The position numbers and the translations under genes were made by a program. 64,000 bases of DNA. Origin: CAIYRG01 sp964446945 (GTDB taxonomy: Bacteria > Pseudomonadota > Alphaproteobacteria > Micropepsales > Micropepsaceae). Of this stretch, positions 1 to 8,738 are shown in pieces. The notes under the pieces were generated by a model. That model was not told where the DNA came from, ran no database searches, and was given only the letters and a program-made list of their open reading frames with translations. The DNA lies in assembly GCA_964446945.1 (NCBI GenBank), contig CAYUQO010000001.1, forward strand, positions 62,001 through 126,000. The letters run 5' to 3'. Each line of letters starts with the position of its first letter. Positions within the stretch are counted from its first letter, which is position 1.

Positions 1-8
1 AATGAGAT

Positions 9-770
9 TCATTTTCTCCTCCCGTCCGGCGGGATGTTCGTGTGCGAGCCGGGCCTTCTAGCGGAATGTTGCCGGTTTTCATAGAGGGTCCATAGGTCAG
101 GCCGGCGCTGCCGGGTCAGCAATTCGGCCTCCTGCCGCCTCCAGGCGGCGATTTCAGCGTGATTCCCGCCGGTCAGTACCGCCGGGATTTCCTGGCCCTC
201 AAAGACTCGCGGCCTTGTGTAGTGGGGGTATTCCAGCAACCCCTGCTCGAAGCTCTCCTCAGCCATCGAGGCGACGCTTCCCATGACGCCGGGCAACAGG
301 CGCACACAGGCGTCCAGAAGGGCCATAGCCGGGATCTCACCGCCGGAGAGGACAAAATCCCCGACCGAAATTTCCTCCATTCCGCGGGCGGCGATCACCC
401 GCTCATCCACGCCTTCGAACCGGCCGCAGACCAGAACCAGGCCGGGGCCGGATGCAAGTTCCTTCACCCGCTGCTGGGTCAGCGGATTGCCACGCGGCGA
501 GAGATAAATCAGGGGACGCGGGTCGTCCGGCTGGCGCACCGAGTCTATGGCGGCAGCAAGGACATCGGCGCGCAACACCATGCCGGCGCCGCCTCCGGCA
601 GGGCTGTCGTCCACCGCGCGGTGCCGGCCGATGCCAAAGTCACGGATATTCAGCGCTTTGAGGGACCACAGCCCCTGCTGAAGCGCGGTCCCGCCCAGCG
701 ACGCCGCCAGAGGACCCGGGAACAGTTCGGGAAACAGCGTCAGGACAGTCGCTGCCCATGCGCCGCTCAC
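9..770 (-). CDS. trmD: tRNA (guanine-N1)-methyltransferase TrmD
   Basis: Methylates G37 of tRNAs reading CNN codons, using SAM; it is a cytosolic, SPOUT-fold knotted enzyme. The protein carries the family blocks LTLFPELFPG near the N-terminus, GGGAGMVLRADV, the knot segments LVLVCGRFEGVDERV and ISVGDFVLSGGE. I place the start at the GTG at 768-770, because AGGAG lies 5 bases upstream and GTGA overlaps the rimM stop; a longer frame to 794 would run into rimM with no family homology. About 253 residues, normal for the family. Last gene of the rpsP-rimM-trmD block; rplS usually follows and would lie beyond the left edge. Confidence 0.96.
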   Translation of the reverse strand: MSGAWAATVLTLFPELFPGPLAASLGGTALQQGLWSLKALNIRDFGIGRHRAVDDSPAGGGAGMVLRADVLAAAIDSVRQPDDPRPLIYLSPRGNPLTQQRVKELASGPGLVLVCGRFEGVDERVIAARGMEEISVGDFVLSGGEIPAMALLDACVRLLPGVMGSVASMAEESFEQGLLEYPHYTRPRVFEGQEIPAVLTGGNHAEIAAWRRQEAELLTRQRRPDLWTLYENRQHSARRPGSHTNIPPDGRRK

Positions 771-1282
771 GAATTCTCCTCGCCTTCCGTCCACTGAACA
801 TCCACCACGATTCGTCCGTTTGCCAGATCGACGACCGGAACATGGCTGTCGCTGAATGGGATGAGTTCTGTCGTTCCATCCGCCGCGGTGATTTCCAGAA
901 TGTCGCCGGCGCCATAATTCACGACCGCCGTAATGTGCCCGCGGTCGCCGCCGCTCACGTTCTCGGCGCGCAGTCCGACGAGATCGGCGTGGTAATATTC
1001 ACCCGGTTCCGGCGCCGGCAGCGCGGCCCGTGGCACATAGAAGCGGCAGCCCTTCAGCTGCTCCGCGGCGCTGCGCGTTGTAACGCCATCCAGACGCAGG
1101 ATCAGTTCATCGGCACGGTGCTGACGCAGCGCGGCTATCCTGTACTGCCGTCCGTCAGCGGTGGTGAGCGGCCCGTAACCACCCAGCGCCAGCGGATCGG
1201 CGGTGAAGCTCTTCACCCGCAGCTCGCCGGCGATTCCATGCGCCGCGATCACGGCAGCGACCAGGACGGACGGGTGCGTCAA
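767..1282 (-). CDS. rimM: Ribosome maturation factor RimM
   Basis: Assists maturation of the 30S subunit head and binds S19. The 171-residue protein has the N-terminal RimM barrel (V-IAAHGIAGELRVKSFT) and the C-terminal PRC-like barrel with YYHADLVGL and ALIPFSD-like residues (ELIPFSDSHVPVVD). The start is a TTG at 1280-1282 that overlaps the rpsP stop as TTGA, and its own stop overlaps the trmD GTG, so all three genes look translationally coupled. Order and overlap match the conserved bacterial operon. Confidence 0.95.
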   Translation of the reverse strand: MTHPSVLVAAVIAAHGIAGELRVKSFTADPLALGGYGPLTTADGRQYRIAALRQHRADELILRLDGVTTRSAAEQLKGCRFYVPRAALPAPEPGEYYHADLVGLRAENVSGGDRGHITAVVNYGAGDILEITAADGTTELIPFSDSHVPVVDLANGRIVVDVQWTEGEENS

Positions 1283-1635
1283 GCCGCGGTCTGATCACCA
1301 CCGCCCGCTTTGGCCGCCGCCGCAGCGCGTTCCTGCGCCTTCTTCTTCGGCTTCATCTTCTGCGGGTTGTGATGGGACTGCGGTTTGACCAGACCGGCAT
1401 CGGCGAGAAAGCGGTGCACGCGATCGGAAGCCGTTGCACCTTTGCCGAGCCATGCTTTGGCCTTTTCAAGATCCAGCCTGATGCGGTCGGCATGGTCCTT
1501 CGGCAACAGCGGATTGTAGAAGCCGATGCGCTCAATGAACCGCCCGTCACGCGGGCTGCGCGATTCGGCGATGACAATCTGATAATGCGGGCGTTTCTTG
1601 GTGCCGCCGCGTGCCAGTCTGATCTTCAATGACAT
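1279..1635 (-). CDS. rpsP: 30S ribosomal protein S16
   Basis: Small-subunit ribosomal protein. The first 80 residues match S16 (MSLKIRLARGGTKKRPHYQI, then FIERIGFYNPLL and the AKAWLGKGATASDRV region). A lysine- and alanine-rich tail of about 35 residues (KKKAQERAAAAAKAGGG) extends the roughly 80-residue core, as is common in alphaproteobacteria. It lies 39 bases after ffh on the same strand and its stop overlaps the rimM start, so it probably heads or continues the ffh-rpsP-rimM-trmD transcript. Confidence 0.96.
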   Translation of the reverse strand: MSLKIRLARGGTKKRPHYQIVIAESRSPRDGRFIERIGFYNPLLPKDHADRIRLDLEKAKAWLGKGATASDRVHRFLADAGLVKPQSHHNPQKMKPKKKAQERAAAAAKAGGGDQTAA

Positions 1636-1674
1636 TCGATTCCCTTTCGTATGCGAGTGTGCCGTCGTGCAATG

Positions 1675-3075
1675 CTACTTTTTCGTATCCAGGTCAGGCG
1701 GCATGGGCGGCATCGCACCACCCAGGCCGGCCAGCATTTGCGGATTCATTCCGCCAAATGCCTGCATCAATCCGCGGCCGCCTTTGCCGATCTTCTTCAT
1801 CACATCCGACATCTGGCGTTGCATCTTGATGATCTTGTTCACTTCCGAAACTTCGACGCCGGCGCCTGCCGCAATGCGCTTCCGGCGCGAACCATTGATG
1901 ATGTCGGGCTTGCTGCGTTCCTGACGCGTCATTGACGAGATGATCGCTTCCTGCCGCTTGAGCAGTCTGTCGTCGAGACCGGCGGCGGCGATCTGATCTT
2001 TCATCCGGCCGATACCCGGCAGCATGCCCAGCAATCCCTGCATGCCCCCCATTTTGCGCATCTGTGAAAGCTGATCGGAGAGATCGTTGAAATCGAGCTC
2101 GCCCTTTTTCATTTTTTTGGCGAGCTTTTCGGCCTTGCTGCGGTCAACCGTCTCGGCGGCTTTTTCGACCAGCGACACGACATCGCCGAGGTCGAGAATG
2201 CGCGACGCGACGCGGTCCGGATAAAATGCCTCCAGCGCGTCGAGCTTTTCGCCGGTGCCGAGGAATTTGATCGGCGCACCGGTGACTTCGCGCATCGACA
2301 AAGCCGCACCGCCACGTTGGTCGCCGTCGGCACGGGTGAGAATGATGCCGGAAATCTGGACCCGCTCGTTGAAGGTCCTGGCGATGTTCACCGCGTCCTG
2401 GCCGGTCAGGCTGTCGGCGACCAGCAATGTCTCGTGCGGCTGGGTGAGCTTCTTCACCTCGGCCACTTCGGACATCAGAGCTTCGTCGATGTGCTGGCGG
2501 CCGGCGGTGTCGAGGATCACCACGTCATAGCCGCCGACACGCGCGGCAGCGATCGCGCGCTTGGCGATATCCACCGGCCGCTGGCCGGCGATGATCGGCA
2601 GGGTTGGCGTCTTGGTCTGCTCGCCCAGCACTTTGAGCTGTTCCATGGCGGCGGGGCGATTGACGTCGAGCGAGGCCATCAGCACGCGCTTCTTGTCCCG
2701 CGTCTGCAGCAGGCTCGCGAGTTTGGCCGAAGTCGTTGTCTTGCCGGAGCCTTGCAACCCGACCATCAGGATCGGCGCCGGTGGGCTGCCCAATGCAAGT
2801 CCCTGCGAATCCGTACCCAGCGTCTCGACCAAGGTGTCGTAGACGATTTTCACCACCTGCTGACCCGGCGTTACCGAACGGATGACGGATTCACCGATCG
2901 CGCGTTCGCGGACTTTGCCGATGAAGCTCTTCACCACCGGCAGTGCGACGTCGGCATCGATCAGGATGTTGCGGATTTCGGTCAGGGCGGTATCGACATC
3001 GCCCTCGGACAGCGCACCGCGTCCGCGCAGGGTGTCGAAAACCGAATTCAGGCGATCCTGTAGTGTACCAAACAT
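1675..3075 (-). CDS. ffh: Signal recognition particle protein Ffh (SRP54)
   Basis: GTPase that binds signal peptides and 4.5S RNA and targets ribosomes to FtsY at the membrane. The 466-residue protein has the N-domain helical bundle, the G domain with P-loop GLQGSGKTT (about 106-114), DTAGR (189-193) and TRADGD (247-252), and a methionine-rich M domain from about residue 330 to the end. The specificity motif reads TRADGD where TKMDGD is commonest. It precedes rpsP on the same strand, the usual alphaproteobacterial order. Confidence 0.97.
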   Translation of the reverse strand: MFGTLQDRLNSVFDTLRGRGALSEGDVDTALTEIRNILIDADVALPVVKSFIGKVRERAIGESVIRSVTPGQQVVKIVYDTLVETLGTDSQGLALGSPPAPILMVGLQGSGKTTTSAKLASLLQTRDKKRVLMASLDVNRPAAMEQLKVLGEQTKTPTLPIIAGQRPVDIAKRAIAAARVGGYDVVILDTAGRQHIDEALMSEVAEVKKLTQPHETLLVADSLTGQDAVNIARTFNERVQISGIILTRADGDQRGGAALSMREVTGAPIKFLGTGEKLDALEAFYPDRVASRILDLGDVVSLVEKAAETVDRSKAEKLAKKMKKGELDFNDLSDQLSQMRKMGGMQGLLGMLPGIGRMKDQIAAAGLDDRLLKRQEAIISSMTRQERSKPDIINGSRRKRIAAGAGVEVSEVNKIIKMQRQMSDVMKKIGKGGRGLMQAFGGMNPQMLAGLGGAMPPMPPDLDTKK

Positions 3076-3246
3076 GCTTCACTCCAAACGCGTATCGCTC
3101 CAGGGGGCGCACCTGCGCTGCCTGGAGGCGACGCCGCACACGCGGCGCCGGAAGGGTTTTCAGCCGTTCCGGATGCCGCCGATTTAGTTCCAGGTTGTCG
3201 TCAAGTCAATGATAGTAATGCCCCAGCTCATCAGGAGACGAGACAA

Positions 3247-3651
3247 ATGAAGGTGCGCGGAAGCTGCCTGTGCAAAACGGTCCAGTATGAAGTCGAGGTT
3301 CCGTTTGTCCGTTTCGTTTATTGCCACTGTTCGCGCTGCCGCAAAGCCACGGGTTCCGCACACGCCGCCAACGGTTTTGCCAAACCCGAGCATTTCCGCT
3401 GGATTCAGGGGGAAAATGCGGTGAAGCGGTATGACGTGCCGGTAGCGAAGCGCTTTGCACTCCAATTCTGCGGCCATTGCGGTTCCAAAGTTCCGCATCT
3501 CACGCGCGACGGGGCGGGCATGGTCATCCCGGCCGGATCGCTCGATGAAGACCCCGGAATGCGGCCGCAGCGTGCGATCTATTGGGGCTCGCGCGCAGAC
3601 TGGTTCACCGACAGCTCAGACCTGCCGCTTCACGAAACGATGCCGGACTAA
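3247..3651 (+). CDS. GFA-family (CENP-V/GFA) zinc-binding protein
   Basis: A 134-residue protein of the glutathione-dependent formaldehyde-activating (GFA) fold. Zinc-binding cysteines are visible as GSCLCKTVQYEV, YCHCSRCRKATG and FCGHCGSKV, the full set for the family. Family members bind two zinc ions; most have no proven substrate, so a role in formaldehyde-glutathione chemistry is only the family's name-giving function. A GGAGACGAG stretch lies just before the ATG. It converges on the cytochrome-like gene downstream with a gap of 5 bases. Confidence 0.9.
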   Translation: MKVRGSCLCKTVQYEVEVPFVRFVYCHCSRCRKATGSAHAANGFAKPEHFRWIQGENAVKRYDVPVAKRFALQFCGHCGSKVPHLTRDGAGMVIPAGSLDEDPGMRPQRAIYWGSRADWFTDSSDLPLHETMPD

Positions 3652-3656
3652 CGTGA

Positions 3657-4184
3657 CTATTTCGCTGCGGCGACGGGCCGAAAATCCTGATCCGGGAAGT
3701 TCTGCCCGTCCGGCACCTTGACCACAAGGAACGGGTGTTCGAGCCCCTGATGGCAGGTGTTGCAGCCTTCCGTCAGATCGGCATAGGCGGCCGCAAATTG
3801 CTGCGGGTTTTTGGATGTGATCGCCGCGTTCATCGCCTGGATCTTGGGCGCGAAGATCGAAGTCACGGTCGCATCGACACTGATATTGCGGTATTTCGGA
3901 ATGGTCTGACCGATGCGGCGCAACGCGGAGCCCATTTCGTTCAGCTCGAATGCTGCGAGCGTCCAGTTCTTCTGTTGCCCGGCGTAATACAGCTTCATGT
4001 GGCGGGGCTGGATCAGCATGGTCATCAGGTCGTCCATCGCCGGCTTGAATTCGAGTATCGTCAACCCGCCTCCGGCAGGCGCCGCCGGTGCGGTTGCTGC
4101 ACCGAGCGCTGGATAGCCGATCGCAACCGCGGCAAGCGCCAGCGAACCGGCAAAAAGCAGAGCGAAGCTGTGGCTGGATTTCAT
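3657..4184 (-). CDS. Secreted cytochrome c-like protein, single C-terminal haem motif
   Basis: A 175-residue protein with an N-terminal signal peptide (hydrophobic stretch 8-30, cleavage probably near ALGAA) and one CNTCH haem c motif at 141-145. The haem motif near the C-terminus, after a mostly helical region with Met and His (IQPRHMKLYY), resembles the four-helix cytochrome c' type, although it could be another monohaem periplasmic protein. It would act as a periplasmic electron carrier or gas/metal sensor. It is divergent from the multicopper oxidase gene, 242 bases away, which suggests but does not prove a shared redox role. Confidence 0.78.
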   Translation of the reverse strand: MKSSHSFALLFAGSLALAAVAIGYPALGAATAPAAPAGGGLTILEFKPAMDDLMTMLIQPRHMKLYYAGQQKNWTLAAFELNEMGSALRRIGQTIPKYRNISVDATVTSIFAPKIQAMNAAITSKNPQQFAAAYADLTEGCNTCHQGLEHPFLVVKVPDGQNFPDQDFRPVAAAK

Positions 4185-4426
4185 GGATACCTCCCCAGGT
4201 TAGCTTGAGTTTAGCGGTTCGGTCGAACCAGGGTCCAGCCTCATTCAGTGCATCAATCAAGGCCGCAATGCTCGGGCAGCCATTGGGCCTTTTCCGACTC
4301 CGGACGCGGCGTCTTGTCCTGAATTCCGGGGAGGACTTCGCGCCTCCACGTCCCATCCTTGCTTGCGCCGCAATTGGTCGATAACTCGCACACAGATGCC
4401 AGGGGAGGCGTCGAGAGGACCATTCC
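4185..4426. promoter_or_regulatory. Divergent intergenic region between cytochrome and multicopper oxidase
   Basis: A 242-base region from which both the cytochrome-like gene (minus) and the multicopper oxidase gene (plus) must be transcribed. GAGAGG precedes the GTG of the oxidase. I see no convincing copper-responsive palindrome or strong -35/-10 pair, so only the position supports a regulatory role. Confidence 0.35.
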
Positions 4427-5845
4427 GTGGAGACGAAGAGGGTAGCTTTATCGGGGGAATCTCACTTCGCGTTTGCAGGCCGGCCCAGCCGGCGCGACCT
4501 GCTGTTGGGCATAGGCGCGGCGGCCCTGGCGGGGCAGGCAGGGTTTGCGCGGACGGCGCCCACAAAGCTGGACCATACGATCCGGATCGCGCCGGTTTCG
4601 CTCGAACTTGCACCAGGCAAGGTCATCAAAACGACGGGTTACAACGGCCAAGTGCCCGGCCCGGTCTTGCGGCTCCGGGAAGGGATGCCGGTCAACATCA
4701 AGGTCATCAACAACGCCGGCTATGACGACCTCATCCACTGGCACGGGCTTCACATACCTTCGGTTCAGGATGGAGCGACAGAGGAAGGTTCGCAGATCAT
4801 TCCGAATGGCCAGTCGCTGGTTTACTCGTTCACGCCGACACCCGCGGGCACACGCTGGTATCACAGCCACGCGATGGCAATGAAGAACCTCAACCGGAGC
4901 ACCTATTCGGGCGAGTTCGGTTTCCTGGTTGTCGAGCCCGCGAGCGATCCCGGCCGCTACGATCGTGAAATACTGCTCGCGGCCCGTCGCTGGGAAGGCG
5001 AATGGGTCAGCATGCAGGACATTCGCAAAGGACCGCCGCCAAACAACGGTCTGGAAGTGATGTACAAGTCCGCGACGTTAGGGCAGCGGATGCTGGGTCA
5101 TGATGAACCCATCCGCGTTCGTCAGGGCGAACGAATCCTCTTCCGTATACTGAACGCCAGTGCGACGATGGATGTTGCGCTCGCGCTGCCGGGACACCAG
5201 TTCACTGTTATTGCGCTTGACGGTAATCCCGTGCCAACCCCGACAGCGGTGAATGTTCTCCGGCTCGACGCGGCCGAACGCGCCGACGTGATTGTCGAGA
5301 TGAACAATCCCGGCGTCTGGGTTTTTGGATCAGCCAGCGATATGGACCGCAACATGGGAATGGGAGCGGTCATCGAATACGAGAACCGCAAGGGCGAGCC
5401 ACAGTGGACGCCTGTCACCAAATCGGACTGGGCGTATCAGAAGTTTGCGCGCCGCGCTGCGGCGGCTGCACCAGATACGACAATCTCTCTGACATTCGAT
5501 AAAATTCCCGGCGGCCACGGCGGCTATAATCGCTGGACGATCAACGGGAAGTCATGGCCCAAGACGAATCCGTTGTTCACGGTGAAGCAGGGCAAGCGCT
5601 ATCGACTCGTCCTGTTCAACAACAGCGGCGACACACATCCCGTCCACATGCATCGCCATAGTTTCGAAGTCACCAAAGTCGCGAACAGCCTGATTTCGGG
5701 TCTCATGAAAGACACCATCAGCATGACGCGGTACTCGACCGTCGAGATCGACTTTGTGGCTGATAATCCGGGTCCGACGTTCTTTCATTGCCATCATCAG
5801 GACCATATGGACGAGGGTTTCGCCGGCCTGATCACCTATGTCTAG
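4427..5845 (+). CDS. Tat-exported multicopper oxidase
   Basis: Laccase-like oxidase of 472 residues that would couple substrate oxidation (metal ion or phenolic; not decidable) to reduction of oxygen to water in the periplasm. The twin-arginine signal SRRDLLLGIG (21-30) precedes a hydrophobic Ala-rich stretch. Copper ligands are complete: HWHG (104-107), WYHSH (144-148), HPVHMHRH (404-411) and HCHHQDH (454-460) with the type 1 Cys at 455. The axial position after the last His lies in MDEGF. Start is a GTG at 4427 with GAGAGG upstream. The gene is monocistronic, facing uvrB. Confidence 0.93.
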   Translation: METKRVALSGESHFAFAGRPSRRDLLLGIGAAALAGQAGFARTAPTKLDHTIRIAPVSLELAPGKVIKTTGYNGQVPGPVLRLREGMPVNIKVINNAGYDDLIHWHGLHIPSVQDGATEEGSQIIPNGQSLVYSFTPTPAGTRWYHSHAMAMKNLNRSTYSGEFGFLVVEPASDPGRYDREILLAARRWEGEWVSMQDIRKGPPPNNGLEVMYKSATLGQRMLGHDEPIRVRQGERILFRILNASATMDVALALPGHQFTVIALDGNPVPTPTAVNVLRLDAAERADVIVEMNNPGVWVFGSASDMDRNMGMGAVIEYENRKGEPQWTPVTKSDWAYQKFARRAAAAAPDTTISLTFDKIPGGHGGYNRWTINGKSWPKTNPLFTVKQGKRYRLVLFNNSGDTHPVHMHRHSFEVTKVANSLISGLMKDTISMTRYSTVEIDFVADNPGPTFFHCHHQDHMDEGFAGLITYV

Positions 5846-5854
5846 GCGTTGCGC

Positions 5855-8158
5855 TTAGCGGAAACGCCGTGGCGCGCGGGCGGATTTGCTCTTCGATTTT
5901 GCCGCCCGCGTGCCAGGTAAACCACGGCGGGACCGCGGCGGATCGCCGCCATCGGCGTCGCGGAATGTTTCCACCGATTCCTCGACCGCCGATTGACGTG
6001 CGAACGGGTCATCGGCAATCGCGAGCTCGGTTGCCTGCAGCCGCTTGATTTCATCGCGCAGCCGCGCCGCTTCCTCGAATTCGAGATTGCCTGCCGCTGT
6101 GCGCATGCGTTTTTCGAGGTCAGTCAGATGCGTCTTGAGATTGCGCCCGATCGGCACCGGATCTTCGGCCAGCCCTGAATCTACGAGCACGTGATCGCGT
6201 TCATAGGCGGAGGACAGAATGTCCGCGATGTTCTTCTTCACGCTGGCGGGCGTGATGCCGTGGGTGAGATTGTAATCCTGCTGCTTCTGGCGCCGCCGCT
6301 CTGTTTCTGCCATCGCGCGCGACATCGAGCCGGTGACATGATCGGCATAGAGAATAACCTTGCCATCGACATTGCGTGCCGCCCGGCCGATCGTCTGGAT
6401 CAGCGAAGTCTCGGAACGCAGAAAGCCTTCCTTGTCGGCATCCAGGATCGTCACCAATGCACATTCCGGGATGTCGAGACCTTCGCGCAGAAGGTTGATG
6501 CCGACCAATATGTCGAAAGCGCCGAGGCGCAGGTCGCGCACAATCTCGATGCGCTCGAGAGTTTCGACATCGGAATGCATGTAGCGGACGCGGACGCCGT
6601 GCTCATGCAGATATTCGGTCAAATCCTCGGCCATGCGCTTGGTCAGGGTGGTGACCAGCGCGCGATAGCCTTTCGCGGCCACCGCTTTGCATTCGGCGAG
6701 GAGATCGTCGACCTGATGCTCTACGGGGCGGATTTCTACCGGCGGGTCGATCAGGCCTGTCGGCCGGATCACCTGTTCGGTGAAGACGCCGCCCGTGCGG
6801 GATAATTCCCACGGTCCCGGTGTCGCCGAGACATAGACTGTCTGCGGCCGCATGGCGTCCCATTCCTCGAATTTCAGCGGCCGGTTGTCGATGCAGGATG
6901 GCAACCGAAAGCCATATTCGGCCAGTGTGGATTTGCGCCGGTAGTCGCCGCGATACATGCCCCCGATCTGCGGAATCGTGACATGCGATTCATCGACAAA
7001 GACGAGCGCCTCGTCCGGGAGATATTCGAACAAGGTCGGGGGCGGTTCGCCGGGGCGGCGGCCGGTCAGCCAGCGCGAATAGTTTTCGATGCCGGCGCAT
7101 GAACCGGTCGCCTCGATCATTTCCAGATCGAACATGGTGCGCTGTTCCAGGCGCTGCGCTTCCAGTAATTTGCCGTCGCGGCGGAATTGATCCAGCCGCT
7201 GACGCAATTCCTCGCGAATACCTTTGGTCGCCTGCGCCAATGTCGGGCGCGGCGTGACATAGTGCGAATTCGCGTAAATCTTCACCGAATCCAGCTCGAC
7301 CGATTTTTTGCCGGTCAGCGGGTCGAACTCGACGATCGAATCGACTTCATCGCCGAACAGCGCGACCCGCCAGGCACGGTCCTCGTAATGTGCCGGAAAA
7401 ATATCGATGGTGTCGCCGCGCACCCGGAAGCAGCCGCGCGAGAACGCCTCGTCATTGCGCCGGAATTGCAGGGCAACCAGCCGTGCCAGGAAATCTGCAC
7501 GCACAAGGCGATCGCCGCGCACGACCGAAATGGCCATACCCGAATAGGTTTCTACAGCGCCGATGCCGTAGATGCAGGAGACCGACGCAACGATCACAAC
7601 GTCATCGCGCTCGAGAATGGCGCGGGTCGCGGCATGACGCATACGGTCAATCTGTTCGTTTACGGAGGAATCCTTCTCGATATAGGTGTCGGTGCGCGGG
7701 ATATAGGCTTCCGGCTGGTAATAGTCGTAATAGGAGACGAAATATTCGACGGCATTCTCCGGGAAAAATCCCTTCATCTCGGCATAGAGCTGCGCTGCGA
7801 GAGTCTTGTTGGGCGCCAGTATCAGGGCCGGCCGCTGCAGCCGCTCGATGACCTTTGCCATCGTGAAAGTCTTGCCCGAGCCGGTGACGCCAAGCAGGAC
7901 CTGGTCGCGCTCGGGTTCGCCCGACGGGCCATGGCCCGCCAGTCCCTCGGACAGCTCCTCGATGGCCTGCGGTTGGTCGCCCGCCGGCTGATATTCGGAA
8001 ACCAGCCGAAAGCGCCGGCCGCCCTCGGACTTCTCAGGCCGGGCGGGGCGGTGCGGTACGAACGCCGTCAGTTCCGCACCGGTGAAATGGTCGAAATTGG
8101 CCCGAGCTTCAGCGAAGCCGGCGACGCGGCGAAAGCCGGATCCGTTATTGTGAGGCAT
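5855..8158 (-). CDS. uvrB: Excinuclease ABC subunit UvrB
   Basis: Damage-verification helicase of nucleotide excision repair, delivered to DNA by UvrA and handing over to UvrC. Walker A GVTGSGKT lies at 90-97; the damage-probing beta-hairpin follows (YYDYYQPEAYIPRTDTYIEK), then DESH, the C-terminal helicase motifs (LREGLDIPE, QTIGRAARN) and a UVR domain (LEFEEAARLRDEIKRL) near the end. At 767 residues it is longer than the usual 660-700: about 45 extra residues precede the conserved FRLVSEYQPAGDQP, and a basic Lys/Arg-Ser tail follows the UVR domain. The true start could be internal. Confidence 0.97.
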   Translation of the reverse strand: MPHNNGSGFRRVAGFAEARANFDHFTGAELTAFVPHRPARPEKSEGGRRFRLVSEYQPAGDQPQAIEELSEGLAGHGPSGEPERDQVLLGVTGSGKTFTMAKVIERLQRPALILAPNKTLAAQLYAEMKGFFPENAVEYFVSYYDYYQPEAYIPRTDTYIEKDSSVNEQIDRMRHAATRAILERDDVVIVASVSCIYGIGAVETYSGMAISVVRGDRLVRADFLARLVALQFRRNDEAFSRGCFRVRGDTIDIFPAHYEDRAWRVALFGDEVDSIVEFDPLTGKKSVELDSVKIYANSHYVTPRPTLAQATKGIREELRQRLDQFRRDGKLLEAQRLEQRTMFDLEMIEATGSCAGIENYSRWLTGRRPGEPPPTLFEYLPDEALVFVDESHVTIPQIGGMYRGDYRRKSTLAEYGFRLPSCIDNRPLKFEEWDAMRPQTVYVSATPGPWELSRTGGVFTEQVIRPTGLIDPPVEIRPVEHQVDDLLAECKAVAAKGYRALVTTLTKRMAEDLTEYLHEHGVRVRYMHSDVETLERIEIVRDLRLGAFDILVGINLLREGLDIPECALVTILDADKEGFLRSETSLIQTIGRAARNVDGKVILYADHVTGSMSRAMAETERRRQKQQDYNLTHGITPASVKKNIADILSSAYERDHVLVDSGLAEDPVPIGRNLKTHLTDLEKRMRTAAGNLEFEEAARLRDEIKRLQATELAIADDPFARQSAVEESVETFRDADGGDPPRSRRGLPGTRAAKSKSKSARAPRRFR

Positions 8159-8274
8159 GCCGCCAATATAATGTGGCGGCGCAATGAAATCACCCGGCGC
8201 GCTGTTCGCGCGCCATCAGGTGGGGCCGGCGGCACACATGCATGGGCACGGTGCCGCCGGATAACAGACGGTGC

Positions 8275-8667
8275 TTACTTCGCCTTCAGATCATTCTGGG
8301 CGTCGGTTGCGATCTTCTTCGCGGCGTCCATATTGCTTTCACCGATGCCGGCGCGGACCAGAGTCGCGACGGTGAGCAGCTTGGTTTTCATTTCCGCATT
8401 GTTTTCCTGCGGAATCGCGCCGCCGGCCATCGCGCAGGGATTTCCCGGCATGGCGTCGAATCCATCGCCGCCCGGGCCGACCAGGCAATTCAGTACGTGA
8501 TGAAGATGGGTGTGCACGACATTGATATTACCGGCATTGGCTGCCAGGCCGGCGTGGTTCGCCGCGATCCCGATCGCCTGCTGCGCATCCGCGGCGGCAA
8601 CATTGGGAATAAGTGCGCCAAGCGAAGCTGTCGCCGCAGCGGCCAAAATTATGCGTACGGATTTCAT
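8275..8667 (-). CDS. Small secreted protein of unknown function
   Basis: A 130-residue protein starting at the ATG at 8665-8667, which has GGGAGG seven bases upstream. A signal peptide (MKSVRIILAAAATASLGA...) with cleavage likely after VAAA is followed by a mature part holding a His cluster (HTHLHHVLNC), a second Cys (NPCAMAGG) and a helical C-terminus. The His cluster and two cysteines could bind a metal or haem, or form a disulfide. I do not recognise a named family and assign no function. It is isolated between uvrB and a methyltransferase gene on the same strand. Confidence 0.75.
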   Translation of the reverse strand: MKSVRIILAAAATASLGALIPNVAAADAQQAIGIAANHAGLAANAGNINVVHTHLHHVLNCLVGPGGDGFDAMPGNPCAMAGGAIPQENNAEMKTKLLTVATLVRAGIGESNMDAAKKIATDAQNDLKAK

Positions 8668-8738
8668 GAGCGTTCCTCCCGGTTCCGAACGGCTGGGTCT
8701 ACGTTTCGATATTGCCACAAATGCCCACAGTAAGGGAA

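Noticed and set aside
2317..3063. 248-residue plus-strand frame over ffh
   Set aside because: Antisense shadow of ffh; no ribosome site or family similarity.
7187..8500. 437-residue plus-strand frame over uvrB
   Set aside because: It lies antisense to clear UvrB coding sequence, shows no recognisable domain, and is explained by high GC and codon bias on the opposite strand.
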